Shown: one piece after another, positions 16,221-24,526 of the stretch
Layout: each line of letters begins with the position of its first letter
Numbering within the stretch: the first letter of the stretch is position 1
DNA from: Pseudomonadota bacterium
GTDB taxonomy: Bacteria > Bdellovibrionota_B > Oligoflexia > Oligoflexales > CAIYRB01
Assembly (NCBI GenBank): GCA_026390435.1
Contig: JAPLFY010000100.1
Coordinates: 1 to 64,000 of the forward strand
DNA: 64,000 nt
Direction of reading: 5' to 3'
The notes under the pieces: generated by a model
The model's input: only the letters and a program-made list of their open reading frames with translations
The model's database searches: none
Told to the model about the DNA's origin: nothing
Made by a program: the position numbers and the translations under genes

Positions 16221-17005
16221 ACGTTAGCTAACTCCGCTGATGCAGTAGGCAACGGCAAGACCGTCTCATCAAGGTCCATGCGGTACATCCATACCGGTCC
16301 CATCAACTCACTTTGATAGACCTGAATACGCCTCATTTTTGACAGCTCAAGCATCGCCATGACATGGACAACTAGTTCGTCTCGAGACTGTAGGCGGTTG
16401 TAAATTCCCTGAAAAAGAGCAAACCGCGCCTGTTCAATCTCGCGCGCCAGTTTCTCGATGGTGTCCTCTACCGTGATTCGATGCAATTTCGCGGTGTGTT
16501 TGGATTTGCGTCTTTCCGTGAGACTGCGAAGTAGCTGCTCGTACAAAACCACTAGGGTAGGGGCATCGCCAGTTAAGGGAGATTCGATGTGTTCGTAAAG
16601 TGGTGCTAAACGTTGCCACTCGTTATTGGGCTGAATTTCGACGCCCATTTGCGGCATTTGGCTGAAATGATCGGCAGCATTGCGGAACATTTCATACTGC
16701 AGCAGGCGCTCTTGCAATGACTTCACTGGATCGTCGATCTCGCCACCTTCGTCAGCTAGCGCCTTGTCGTCTCCAGGCAGAAGCATGCGGGTCTTGATCT
16801 CAATCAGTGTCGCCGCCATCTCGATGAATTCGCCGGCCTGTTGGAGGTCGGAGAACTGCATGAGTCGCAGAAAATTCAGATACTCCTGCGTCAGGAGCAA
16901 TACATCGATCGCAAAAATATCAATTTCATGCACCCGAATAAGGTGCAGCAGAAGGTCCAGCGGCCCTTCGAATTGATTGGTTTTGACAAAGTATTCGGAG
17001 CTCAT
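16217..17005 (-). CDS. scpA: Segregation and condensation protein A (kleisin)
   Basis: 262 residues. Canonical ScpA start YFVKTNQFEGPLDLLLHLIR, then EIDIFAIDVLLLTQEYLNFL and AATLIEIKTRMLLP, with a C-terminal winged-helix region ending near LSKMRRIQVYQSELMGPVWM. ScpA is the kleisin subunit bridging SMC heads and ScpB. It is the first gene of the minus-strand run scpA-scpB-rluB. The intergenic region upstream (17006-17199) separates it from the divergent LuxE-LuxC fusion gene and should hold both promoters. Confidence 0.95.
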   Translation of the reverse strand: MSSEYFVKTNQFEGPLDLLLHLIRVHEIDIFAIDVLLLTQEYLNFLRLMQFSDLQQAGEFIEMAATLIEIKTRMLLPGDDKALADEGGEIDDPVKSLQERLLQYEMFRNAADHFSQMPQMGVEIQPNNEWQRLAPLYEHIESPLTGDAPTLVVLYEQLLRSLTERRKSKHTAKLHRITVEDTIEKLAREIEQARFALFQGIYNRLQSRDELVVHVMAMLELSKMRRIQVYQSELMGPVWMYRMDLDETVLPLPTASAELANV

Positions 17006-17199
17006 TTATCGCCTGGTCATAGGCAGCCCATAAACTTCTCGCAGCCAAAGCAAGACGAAATTATTCCTGCCTGTGGTCGCAATGTGGACCCCATGGTCCC
17101 AAAAGTTGGACTTTGTTCCGGACTTCACGTTATACCCTGTAATCATCGTGCCGGCCAAGCCTCTTTTGGCAACTTAAGCCACCCAATTAATTCGTATAG

Positions 17200-19374
17200 A
17201 TGCTTATCAACCCGAAAATGTCCAAATTGACCGCAAATGCGTTGCCCCGCTCATTGGCCTACAGCGGGCAACAATCGGCCTATTTACCGATCGAAGCCTT
17301 TCGCGGCCAAGGGGCCTCGGATCTTTTTCAAGGCATTGAAATAGCTAAAACTTTCCGCTCCAGCGGGACCACTAGCGGGAACCGCGCGAGCTCACACTTT
17401 TCTACCGCCGGACTAGCGGCCTACAGGCAACAAAGTATTGCTACGTTTTTAGCAGTATTGGATCAGGTGATACCTAATGGCAGCAAAGATTCCGTTGGCA
17501 TTAGCCTCGTGCCAGATGAACTTGAGTGGCCCGACAGCAGTCTCGCGCAAATGCTTGCTTGGATTGCCCAGGTGGTGCCCGTAATTTACACCTCGGCAGC
17601 GGAACTAACGGAAACTATTGACCGCTTAAAAACCAAGCCACTCTGGCTATTTGGCACGGCCTTTCATTGGCTAAACGCCTTAGATGCGGGCCTGTGTCAG
17701 CCAATGCCTCGCGGCAGCATAGTATTTGAAACTGGAGGCACAAAGGGGAAGTCTCGCGAGGTCACGCGCGAACAACTTTTTGAGGAAATAGCCGCTGGTT
17801 TTTCCGTCCCCACGACTGCCATCGTCAGTGAGTACGGCATGAGTGAATTAGCCTGCCAAGCTTATGACTTTGTGCCCTTCGGACTTAGCGCAGACCTCAA
17901 GGACAGGTGGTTTAAGTTCCCTCCGGGAGTCAAAATCGGAGTGCTTAAAGGACCGAGAATCATTGAGGCCGTAGGGCAGGGATCCCTGCTGATCGATGAC
18001 CCTCTGCGGGGTGACTACCCCTGGCCCATTCGCACGGAAGATCTAGCGACTCTTGGCGAGCAGGGTTTTCAACTCCTCGGACGGGCACCAATAGCGCCAC
18101 TAAAAGGTTGCTCAATGCTCGCCGAGACAGCTAACGGTCTAATATTGCCTATTAAAGACCAGGCCGTACCTGGTGCAGACGTTGCCTCTGTTCGCCAATA
18201 TGCGCATAGCGAAATTAATGAAACGCGCACTCGAATTGCACAGCTATCTGCAACTCTAAATAACTTTATTACGTCGGAAGAGACGCTCGCACTCTTATCA
18301 GATGAACTCGGCTCGTCGAGTGCGGCAGCAGCAGCACTAATGGACCTTCGCCTCGGCCTACCTTCAAACGAGGCAAGTTGGTTGCAGGCGACTGAAGCAG
18401 CCATTGGCACGGCTCCGCTAGCCCGCGACTGGCTATTTATATTGCCAGAGAACCACTCTCTGGTAGGCCTCTACCCACTAGCAATGGCCTACGTCCTTGG
18501 GCTCGGCGTCACCGTTCGTATTCCGCGGCGGTTTGCGACCGGCAAAAATATTTTGCTTTCATTTATAGCCTCATTGAAAACGCTGCCTGGCATTGAGATC
18601 ACAACTGTCGCCGCTGACTGGCGCCTTGAGGGCTCTACGCCGCAACGCGGATACGGTGCCGTGCTCTGCTTTGGCGGCAACGAAACAGTCCAATCAATTC
18701 AGGGCTATACCAACTTACCGGTGCAAGGCTTTGGACACCGCATTGGTGCAACGATCCTGCCCTTTGACAGTATTGACACCCTAGCTGACCTTGTAGCCCG
18801 CGATGTGTTGAGCCTAGGGCAAACCGGCTGCATGGCCACTCGCATAGTAGTCACCTACCACCACCCTTTGTCTGACAGGGGTGCAACTCCTGGCGACACG
18901 ATCAAAAATCCAGCCAGGGCGCTGCAGACGGCCGGATCCAGATTCTGGGGGTGTGAGCTACCGTGGCGTCAACGTGTGTGCCTTGATGCCGAAGCCTTCC
19001 GTTTGCGGCGAACCGGCGCCGATATATGGTTCCCGCAATCGGCCGGCGAACCCTTATTAGCCTGGAAACAGCTAAGCAGCCTGGGCGAGTTAGACGGCCT
19101 AGTTTTGGAACAAGCGATCGCACGAAGCCCCTTTACGATGTCTGTCCTATCGGTTCAGGATTCAGACCCGCTCCGAGTAGTGAAAAGAATCGTCAGCCTT
19201 TTGGATAAGCGTCAATCTCTGGGGACAATAACTCTGCACTCTGATGACCTGGCACTAGTTGAATCTGCCATGTCCAGTTACCGGCCAAAGCCACCCATCC
19301 TTCGACTTCTAGGACTAGCTAATTCACCTCTTTGGGATGGCCTCCACGAGGGTCAAGCGCTCTTCACGAAGTAA
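17200..19374 (+). CDS. LuxE-like acyl-protein synthetase fused to LuxC-like acyl-CoA/acyl reductase
   Basis: 724 residues, no signal. The N-terminal ~330 residues match LuxE/acyl-protein synthetase: the nucleotide-binding SSGTTSG (54-60), FETGGTKGKSREVTREQLF, and the later VSEYGMSELACQAYDF typical of the adenylating-enzyme fold. The C-terminal part (about 390-724) matches LuxC: the nucleotide-fold region LFILPENHSLVGLYPLAMAY and LSLGQTGCMATRIVV with the presumed catalytic Cys544. Separate LuxE and LuxC form the fatty acid reductase that makes aldehyde for luciferase. Here they are one chain, and no luxA, luxB or luxD is present, so the aldehyde probably serves lipid, wax or secondary metabolism. 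ATG 17218 is an alternative start. Transcribed divergently from scpA. Confidence 0.8.
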   Translation: MLINPKMSKLTANALPRSLAYSGQQSAYLPIEAFRGQGASDLFQGIEIAKTFRSSGTTSGNRASSHFSTAGLAAYRQQSIATFLAVLDQVIPNGSKDSVGISLVPDELEWPDSSLAQMLAWIAQVVPVIYTSAAELTETIDRLKTKPLWLFGTAFHWLNALDAGLCQPMPRGSIVFETGGTKGKSREVTREQLFEEIAAGFSVPTTAIVSEYGMSELACQAYDFVPFGLSADLKDRWFKFPPGVKIGVLKGPRIIEAVGQGSLLIDDPLRGDYPWPIRTEDLATLGEQGFQLLGRAPIAPLKGCSMLAETANGLILPIKDQAVPGADVASVRQYAHSEINETRTRIAQLSATLNNFITSEETLALLSDELGSSSAAAAALMDLRLGLPSNEASWLQATEAAIGTAPLARDWLFILPENHSLVGLYPLAMAYVLGLGVTVRIPRRFATGKNILLSFIASLKTLPGIEITTVAADWRLEGSTPQRGYGAVLCFGGNETVQSIQGYTNLPVQGFGHRIGATILPFDSIDTLADLVARDVLSLGQTGCMATRIVVTYHHPLSDRGATPGDTIKNPARALQTAGSRFWGCELPWRQRVCLDAEAFRLRRTGADIWFPQSAGEPLLAWKQLSSLGELDGLVLEQAIARSPFTMSVLSVQDSDPLRVVKRIVSLLDKRQSLGTITLHSDDLALVESAMSSYRPKPPILRLLGLANSPLWDGLHEGQALFTK

Positions 19375-19551
19375 TATTCAAATGCTCTACAGTCCTGATT
19401 TACTTCGTGATATCTTAGTAGAACGTCACAAACTTACTTCTTAAAACGTCACTCCGTTCAAACGCCGGCTTAGAACCGTAGCGCCCAGTATTTCTTCATT
19501 TTCCCGAGAGTCCCCTAAGCCACGACCGTGTGAAAAAGAAGGTACGTAATC

Positions 19552-20127
19552 ATGAAGAACAAGGTTACGCGCCTGGGTGTGCTGTCATCGAACGAGCTGC
19601 GCAACCTGGCCTACGATTGCTACTACCAATTTTTGCCGCACTTTAAGGGTCAGCCCGAAGGCTCACTTACAGGTCGGGTCAGCATCGAATTTTCTAGCCG
19701 TATGCGACAAAAACTCGGTTTAGCGTACCTCTTTGAACACAAGATCCGATTAAATTTGGAATATTTCGCCGCCGACCCCTCGCTACTACCTTATACTTTA
19801 TTCCATGAAATGACGCACTTATGGCTTTACGACTGCATGCTCGACCCCGGTCACACCCAGCGTTTTTATAAAAAAATGAGTGAATTCGAGTCCACTGGCT
19901 TACCAGTAGATCCTGAAGTCCACATTCATAGTCGCGTGGCTGCCGAGGGGAAGTTCGTGTATAGTTGCCCTAATTGTAAAAATCGCTGGTACTTGCGCGA
20001 CCGCCTCAGCTATTCGATTTACTGTGGACACTGCTTTGACAAAGAAGGCGTTGAGTATTTTGCCAAACAAATCAAAACCCCAGTCCGAAACGAATTAAAT
20101 GCCTCGGACGCAGATACAGCCGCCTGA
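19552..20127 (+). CDS. SprT-like zinc metalloprotein
   Basis: 191 residues, cytosolic. The zinc protease motif HEMTH (in LFHEMTHLWLYDCML) with downstream His residues (DPGHTQRF) fits the SprT fold. A C-terminal zinc ribbon follows: YSCPNCKNRWYLRDR ... YCGHCF, two CxxC pairs. SprT/SPRTN-type proteins act on nucleoprotein or DNA-protein crosslinks in eukaryotes; the bacterial role is poorly defined. The start has AAGG about 10 bases upstream. It is followed after 39 bases by the MpaA-like gene on the same strand. Confidence 0.82.
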   Translation: MKNKVTRLGVLSSNELRNLAYDCYYQFLPHFKGQPEGSLTGRVSIEFSSRMRQKLGLAYLFEHKIRLNLEYFAADPSLLPYTLFHEMTHLWLYDCMLDPGHTQRFYKKMSEFESTGLPVDPEVHIHSRVAAEGKFVYSCPNCKNRWYLRDRLSYSIYCGHCFDKEGVEYFAKQIKTPVRNELNASDADTAA

Positions 20128-20166
20128 ATCTATTGAGTATTTAGGCGGAAGACTAGAGAGGATAAA

Positions 20167-21279
20167 GTGGTGCCCCGGCTGCGTCGTCTCTTTTTAAACC
20201 TAGCCCTTATAGGCGGAAGCGCTCTACCGAGTACCCTGGCTAACGCCCAGATGATCACGGTTGATCAATCCCAGCTTTTTACCAAGTTGCCCTTTATTTC
20301 GCCGGCTAATTTTGCCGAATCCTTCTTAGGAGATCAAGGCAAGGCGGCGGCTATCCAAGCCTTCTGCGGTAATGTTCGCAAATACTACAAACATTACAAA
20401 TGGTCTGACGACCCGTGCGGCCGCGTGAAGTGGCGAGCCGATTTGCGGACGCGGGCCGGGCACCCGTTGATTTATGCCGAGTTCGGGACCGGTCAAGAAA
20501 CAACGATACTGCTCGGCGGCGTCCATGCGGACGAGCTAACACCGATACACTTGGCGTTCCGCTTTGCTCGCCACCTAGACGAGCATCCAGAATTGCTGGG
20601 ATCAAACGCTCATGTGATCCTTGCGCCCCTGGTGAATCCCGACGGATTTCTGAGGACGAGGCCAACTCGAACCAACGAAAACGGCATCGACCTAAACCGG
20701 AACTTTTTTACCTCCGATTGGTACGACAAAGCCAAGAGAGTATGGCAAATCGACCGCAAACGAGTGTTAGCCCACTTCCCTGGCTACTTCCCAAATTCTG
20801 AAATTGAAACCATCTTTCAGATCCAGCTCATTGACCGCTTTCACCCGGACAAGATTCTTTCTGTTCACGCACCCCTTGGTTTTCTTGATTACGACGGCCC
20901 AGGTTCCGGCATTTTTCGTCCGCTAACCCAGACAGAGCGCAAAGCGAAACGGCTAGTCAAAGCTATCTCCGAAAGCTCGCAAAATTATAAAGTCGTAGAT
21001 TATACGTTTTACCCAGGATCCCTGGGAAATTACGCTGGAAACGAACGTCGCATTCCAACGGTTACCCTGGAGCTACAAACCACTCAGCCAGCCATGGTCG
21101 ATGCCTATTGGCACCAATTTCAGCCCGGCATCACGCAAGCCGTTCAGTATCCGTTTATCCGCATACCCGCCCTAGAACATCACGAGGAGGCAGACAATGC
21201 GTCGCCATTCTCAGACCAATACAGCTACGTAGAAAAGAAGCCTTCTCCGTCTAATAAAGCGGGAAATTCAGCGAATTAA
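20167..21279 (+). CDS. Exported M14-family zinc carboxypeptidase, MpaA-like murein peptide amidase
   Basis: 370 residues from a GTG start with AGAGAGGA upstream. A signal peptide ends near LANAQ. The M14 zinc site is visible: GGVHADELTP (HxxE) and the later SVHAP His. VNPDGFLRTRPTRTNENGID and LNRNF are the substrate-binding signature shared with MpaA, and TLELQ carries the catalytic Glu. MpaA-type enzymes cut the gamma-D-Glu to meso-DAP bond of murein peptides. E. coli MpaA is cytoplasmic, so an exported version is a difference worth noting. A ~70-residue segment between signal and catalytic core is unassigned. It converges with the next minus-strand gene, overlapping it by 12 bases. Confidence 0.82.
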   Translation: MVPRLRRLFLNLALIGGSALPSTLANAQMITVDQSQLFTKLPFISPANFAESFLGDQGKAAAIQAFCGNVRKYYKHYKWSDDPCGRVKWRADLRTRAGHPLIYAEFGTGQETTILLGGVHADELTPIHLAFRFARHLDEHPELLGSNAHVILAPLVNPDGFLRTRPTRTNENGIDLNRNFFTSDWYDKAKRVWQIDRKRVLAHFPGYFPNSEIETIFQIQLIDRFHPDKILSVHAPLGFLDYDGPGSGIFRPLTQTERKAKRLVKAISESSQNYKVVDYTFYPGSLGNYAGNERRIPTVTLELQTTQPAMVDAYWHQFQPGITQAVQYPFIRIPALEHHEEADNASPFSDQYSYVEKKPSPSNKAGNSAN

Positions 21280-22593
21280 ATTGACCCTTACCGGCGCCGG
21301 ACAACTTCGGCGCGACTCGACCGGGGATCCAAGTCGCAGCCAAAAATCCCAAGGATGTTCACCCTGAGGTAGTCCTGAGACTTCAAAGTACATGCCTGAT
21401 CGCGCGGAACCATCCATACCTTCGCCACCGTCCCAACCCATGCTGTCACTAACTGCGGATGCATCGTTCACGTAAAATGGAAAAAATCCTCGCTCGACGA
21501 GATCTCGGCGAATGCTTATGTCCATAGCCAGCCGCTGACCATTTAGGTCCACCATATAGCGAAAATGGCAATCCTTACCTTGGCAGTAGCGAACACCTAT
21601 GTCGGCCAAGGCGCGAGGTCCCTTCTTAACCACTTCAGGGTCAAGGACCGGCATGTCAACGCTCCGCCCTGCTGATCGAGCGGCTGACGATAACACCCAA
21701 CTATAAAATATGCCGCTGCCGTGCCGCAGGTACGCAGAGGCATTCACGGGAATATTAATCATCATCGGAATATGACCCGAGTCGCTAAAAAACCCAACAT
21801 CCGTCGCTAAACTCATGCGAATCTTAAAAAACAGCACTCTAAGAAAAAAGGTGACGCGCGCTAGACTGCCGAGTGGACCGCTCCGGTTTTCTTCAAGCTT
21901 TGACTCGATGTGCCGTGAATCAAATAACATCGTGAAAAAGTTTTTTGCGTCAGCACGAATCAACATCTTCGAATCAGTCGCAACCTCCTCCCATTTGCCA
22001 TTGGGCAAACGGAATTTAATCGCCTGAAATAACATGTGGTTTTTTGAATTAAATTGATATTTGTAGAGAGGACTTTGCAGCTGTTTGGTCGCGCTGTCAA
22101 AGCTGACGGCGTTAGGGTAGTGAACTGCACCAGCCTGTTCACAGGTAGTCAAGTAAGCATATCGATTCGTAGTGGCCTCATTTAACTCATAGATCTGCCC
22201 ACCAGAACATGGCAACTGGCCAGATTTCCCAACTAATTTAGAACCGAAATCTTCGCTCCTAAAAACCAATAGGTCTGAGGCGGCCACTGAGTCTTGCATG
22301 TAATCGCCACTGCCAAAGAATACCAAACGACCATTTTCGTCGATTGGATCGACCTGAAGTGGAATTGTCTGCCACTGACCTGGTTTAGTGGTGGACTGCA
22401 CAAACAAGCGCATGTTAGTGCGCAATCCCTTCAGTTGACCCGGCAACTGCCCTAAAAATAGATTTGCTGGGCATGCTGCCGACGTGGCCGCATTACATGT
22501 TATAAATGCCGCTAAAAGGCATATGAAGCATCTCGACAATAACCCTGTTCCAGAGCTATACGAGCTGCGGGAGACTAGAACTTGTTTGATCAT
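21268..22593 (-). CDS. Exported protein of unknown function
   Basis: About 441 residues from ATG 22593; the N-terminus has a hydrophobic stretch (LLSRCFICLLAAFITCNAAT) followed by SAACP, a signal peptide. The mature part is beta-rich with paired cysteines (LPCSGGQIYEL, TTCEQAG, YCQGKDCHF), suggesting disulfides and a periplasmic or secreted place. I recognise no family motif. The longer frame to 22764 is rejected because it would run far into the divergent queA gene. The 5' end still lies close to or overlaps the queA start, so their promoters must be inside each other's leader or coding region. Confidence 0.65.
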   Translation of the reverse strand: MIKQVLVSRSSYSSGTGLLSRCFICLLAAFITCNAATSAACPANLFLGQLPGQLKGLRTNMRLFVQSTTKPGQWQTIPLQVDPIDENGRLVFFGSGDYMQDSVAASDLLVFRSEDFGSKLVGKSGQLPCSGGQIYELNEATTNRYAYLTTCEQAGAVHYPNAVSFDSATKQLQSPLYKYQFNSKNHMLFQAIKFRLPNGKWEEVATDSKMLIRADAKNFFTMLFDSRHIESKLEENRSGPLGSLARVTFFLRVLFFKIRMSLATDVGFFSDSGHIPMMINIPVNASAYLRHGSGIFYSWVLSSAARSAGRSVDMPVLDPEVVKKGPRALADIGVRYCQGKDCHFRYMVDLNGQRLAMDISIRRDLVERGFFPFYVNDASAVSDSMGWDGGEGMDGSARSGMYFEVSGLPQGEHPWDFWLRLGSPVESRRSCPAPVRVNLIR

Positions 22594-22620
22594 AAATCCA
22601 AACATCTGTCTGAAGCAAAA

Positions 22621-23751
22621 TTGGACGAAAACCGGCGCCGGCTCACCCTTGCCGATTTTGACTACCCTTGTCCAACGCACCTGATCGCCCAGCAACCGCG
22701 TCTTCGTCGCGACGAATCTAGACTTTTGATCCGCACCGTTGATGGACAAACCCGCGATCGTCATGTGTCTGATCTTACTACAGAGCTACCGCAGGACTCG
22801 CTGCTAATTTTAAACGACACCAGAGTTTTTCCCAGTCGGATGCGTGGACACCTGACCAGCGGGGGAGCCGTCGAAATCTTTCTGCTCGAACCTCTGACAG
22901 AGGTAACTTCCGCGCAAACCTGCAGATGGCAAGCTCTAGGGCGGCCGATGAAAAAACTCACGTCAGGCACAGAACTGATATTTGCAGAAAGTCTAAAGGC
23001 CAAGGTCGTTGGTCGCACCGAAGACGGGGTTGGTAATGCCTTTATAAATTTAGAATTTCAATGCCCGGCCGCAAAGTTAGCGTCATGGCTTGATATCAAC
23101 GGATACATACCATTACCGCCCTACATTAAACGCCCCGACGCACAGCCAGCAGCCAGCTCAGCCGACCGAGACCGTTACCAAACAGTATACGCCCAACTGG
23201 CGGGGTCGGTGGCGGCTCCAACGGCCGGACTTCATTTTACAGGTAGCCTGCTGGATGCGCTGAAGCTGCGTGGAATACAAATCTGTTTTGTCTCTTTGCA
23301 TGTTGGCGCCGGGACATTTTTACCAGTGAAAACTGATGAAATCAGCGCCCACAAAATGCACGGCGAGCGCTACCGCGTCGGAGCCGACACAGCTAGAGCC
23401 CTGCAGATCGCAAAAGCTGAGGGCCGTAAAATCATCGCTGTCGGGACCACCACTCTTCGTAGTCTCGAATCTCTTTACCGTGTCGCCGGAAAAGACCACG
23501 AAACGTTTGTTTACGCTGCCAACGAGTGGCGAACCACCGACATATTTATTCACCCGCAATACTCTGACGACCGCTACAAGCCCTGGGTTATTGACGGTTT
23601 AGTCACAAACTTCCATCAGCCTTGCTCGACACTGTTTATGCTGGTGTCGGCGCTAATTGGTACCGGCTCCGCGAAGGAATTATACCAAACCGCTATTTCT
23701 CGAGAATACCAGCTATTTAGTTACGGTGATGCGACATTGCTTTGGTTTTAA
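22621..23751 (+). CDS. queA: S-adenosylmethionine:tRNA ribosyltransferase-isomerase
   Basis: About 376 residues. The family signature is continuous: LTLADFDYPCPTHLIAQ, DSLLILNDTRVFPSR (the NDTRV motif), LPPYIKR, YQTVYAQLAGSVAAPTAGLH, LHVGAGTFLPVKTDEI and FHQPCSTLFMLVSALIG. QueA makes epoxyqueuosine in tRNA from preQ1 and SAM. The start is uncertain: TTG 22621 places the family's usual N-terminus correctly, while TTG 22582 would add 13 residues and overlap the divergent gene. It ends 4 bases into the convergent HTH gene. Confidence 0.9.
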   Translation: MDENRRRLTLADFDYPCPTHLIAQQPRLRRDESRLLIRTVDGQTRDRHVSDLTTELPQDSLLILNDTRVFPSRMRGHLTSGGAVEIFLLEPLTEVTSAQTCRWQALGRPMKKLTSGTELIFAESLKAKVVGRTEDGVGNAFINLEFQCPAAKLASWLDINGYIPLPPYIKRPDAQPAASSADRDRYQTVYAQLAGSVAAPTAGLHFTGSLLDALKLRGIQICFVSLHVGAGTFLPVKTDEISAHKMHGERYRVGADTARALQIAKAEGRKIIAVGTTTLRSLESLYRVAGKDHETFVYAANEWRTTDIFIHPQYSDDRYKPWVIDGLVTNFHQPCSTLFMLVSALIGTGSAKELYQTAISREYQLFSYGDATLLWF

Positions 23752-24386
23752 GTTTGCTTCCGCCGCTCCAGAATCTTGACCAGAAGTTGCAAATCCTCAA
23801 GCTGCTGACGCAAAGATTTAATTTCACGGTCTCGATTTTCTAGAGTCGCCTCGAGAGCTTCCAATTTAAATTTAAACTTCTCGACAGTCCGTCGCTCATT
23901 GTCAGTTACTTTCCGTAAGGAAACCTCGCAATAATCGAGAAGAGCACGCGTATCAACTAGTGACGTGTCTTGACCTAACAACGGCCGTCTCAAACTTGTT
24001 GGAATAGTTGTATCACCAGCCGATTGTGCTTCTAATTGCGAAAAATTAGCCACATGCATTGGCTTAACAGCAATTTGATGGCCCTTCAGCACATGGCCAT
24101 CTTTGTTTGCCGGTGGCGCTTGGCGCACAGTATCGGGTCCTGAATTATAAATCGCGGAAGAATTCGACGTTGTCGAAATCGGGGTCAAACGATCCGGATT
24201 GTAACGTGGTGCAGTGGGCTGCGACGGCCGCACACTACTTGTATTATTACCAGCGACCGGAATGAAATACTTACCATCTTGAAGGATGGCATGTAATTTG
24301 CCCGTCTTAATGCGACGTCTGATCGTCATGTCCGAGACTTGGAACGTGCGCGCGTATTCGACGATCGATAGCCATTGTTCAGTCAT
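23748..24386 (-). CDS. HTH protein with C-terminal coiled coil
   Basis: About 212 residues. Residues 1-45 (MTEQWLSIVEYARTFQVSDM, IRRRIKTGKLHAILQDGKYF) form an excisionase/MerR-like HTH with the usual wing. Residues about 45-130 are a Ser/Thr/Pro/Asn-rich disordered linker. The last ~65 residues are a strongly charged heptad-repeat coiled coil (VEKFKFKLEALEATLENRDR, LRQQLEDLQLLVKILERR). The design suggests a dimeric DNA-binding or scaffold protein. Its HTH class is the same as that of the DGR accessory gene at 9309, although the two are otherwise different. ATG 24386 has GGGGA 7 bases upstream; the longer frame to 24422 is less likely. Confidence 0.7.
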   Translation of the reverse strand: MTEQWLSIVEYARTFQVSDMTIRRRIKTGKLHAILQDGKYFIPVAGNNTSSVRPSQPTAPRYNPDRLTPISTTSNSSAIYNSGPDTVRQAPPANKDGHVLKGHQIAVKPMHVANFSQLEAQSAGDTTIPTSLRRPLLGQDTSLVDTRALLDYCEVSLRKVTDNERRTVEKFKFKLEALEATLENRDREIKSLRQQLEDLQLLVKILERRKQT

Positions 24387-24526
24387 CGATAATCCCCAGA
24401 GGCCGGGTTGAGCTAACACCACTGTTTGACCTACTTAAGGCAAACTCTAAATTTGAGTCTAACAGTAGCTAATTAACCCCAAAACCCCGTCAACCCGTTG
24501 ACTACTGGGCACTTCATGCCTAGCCG

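Noticed and set aside
17200-19374. Bioluminescence operon
   Set aside because: Only LuxE- and LuxC-like parts are present; luciferase and LuxD genes are absent.
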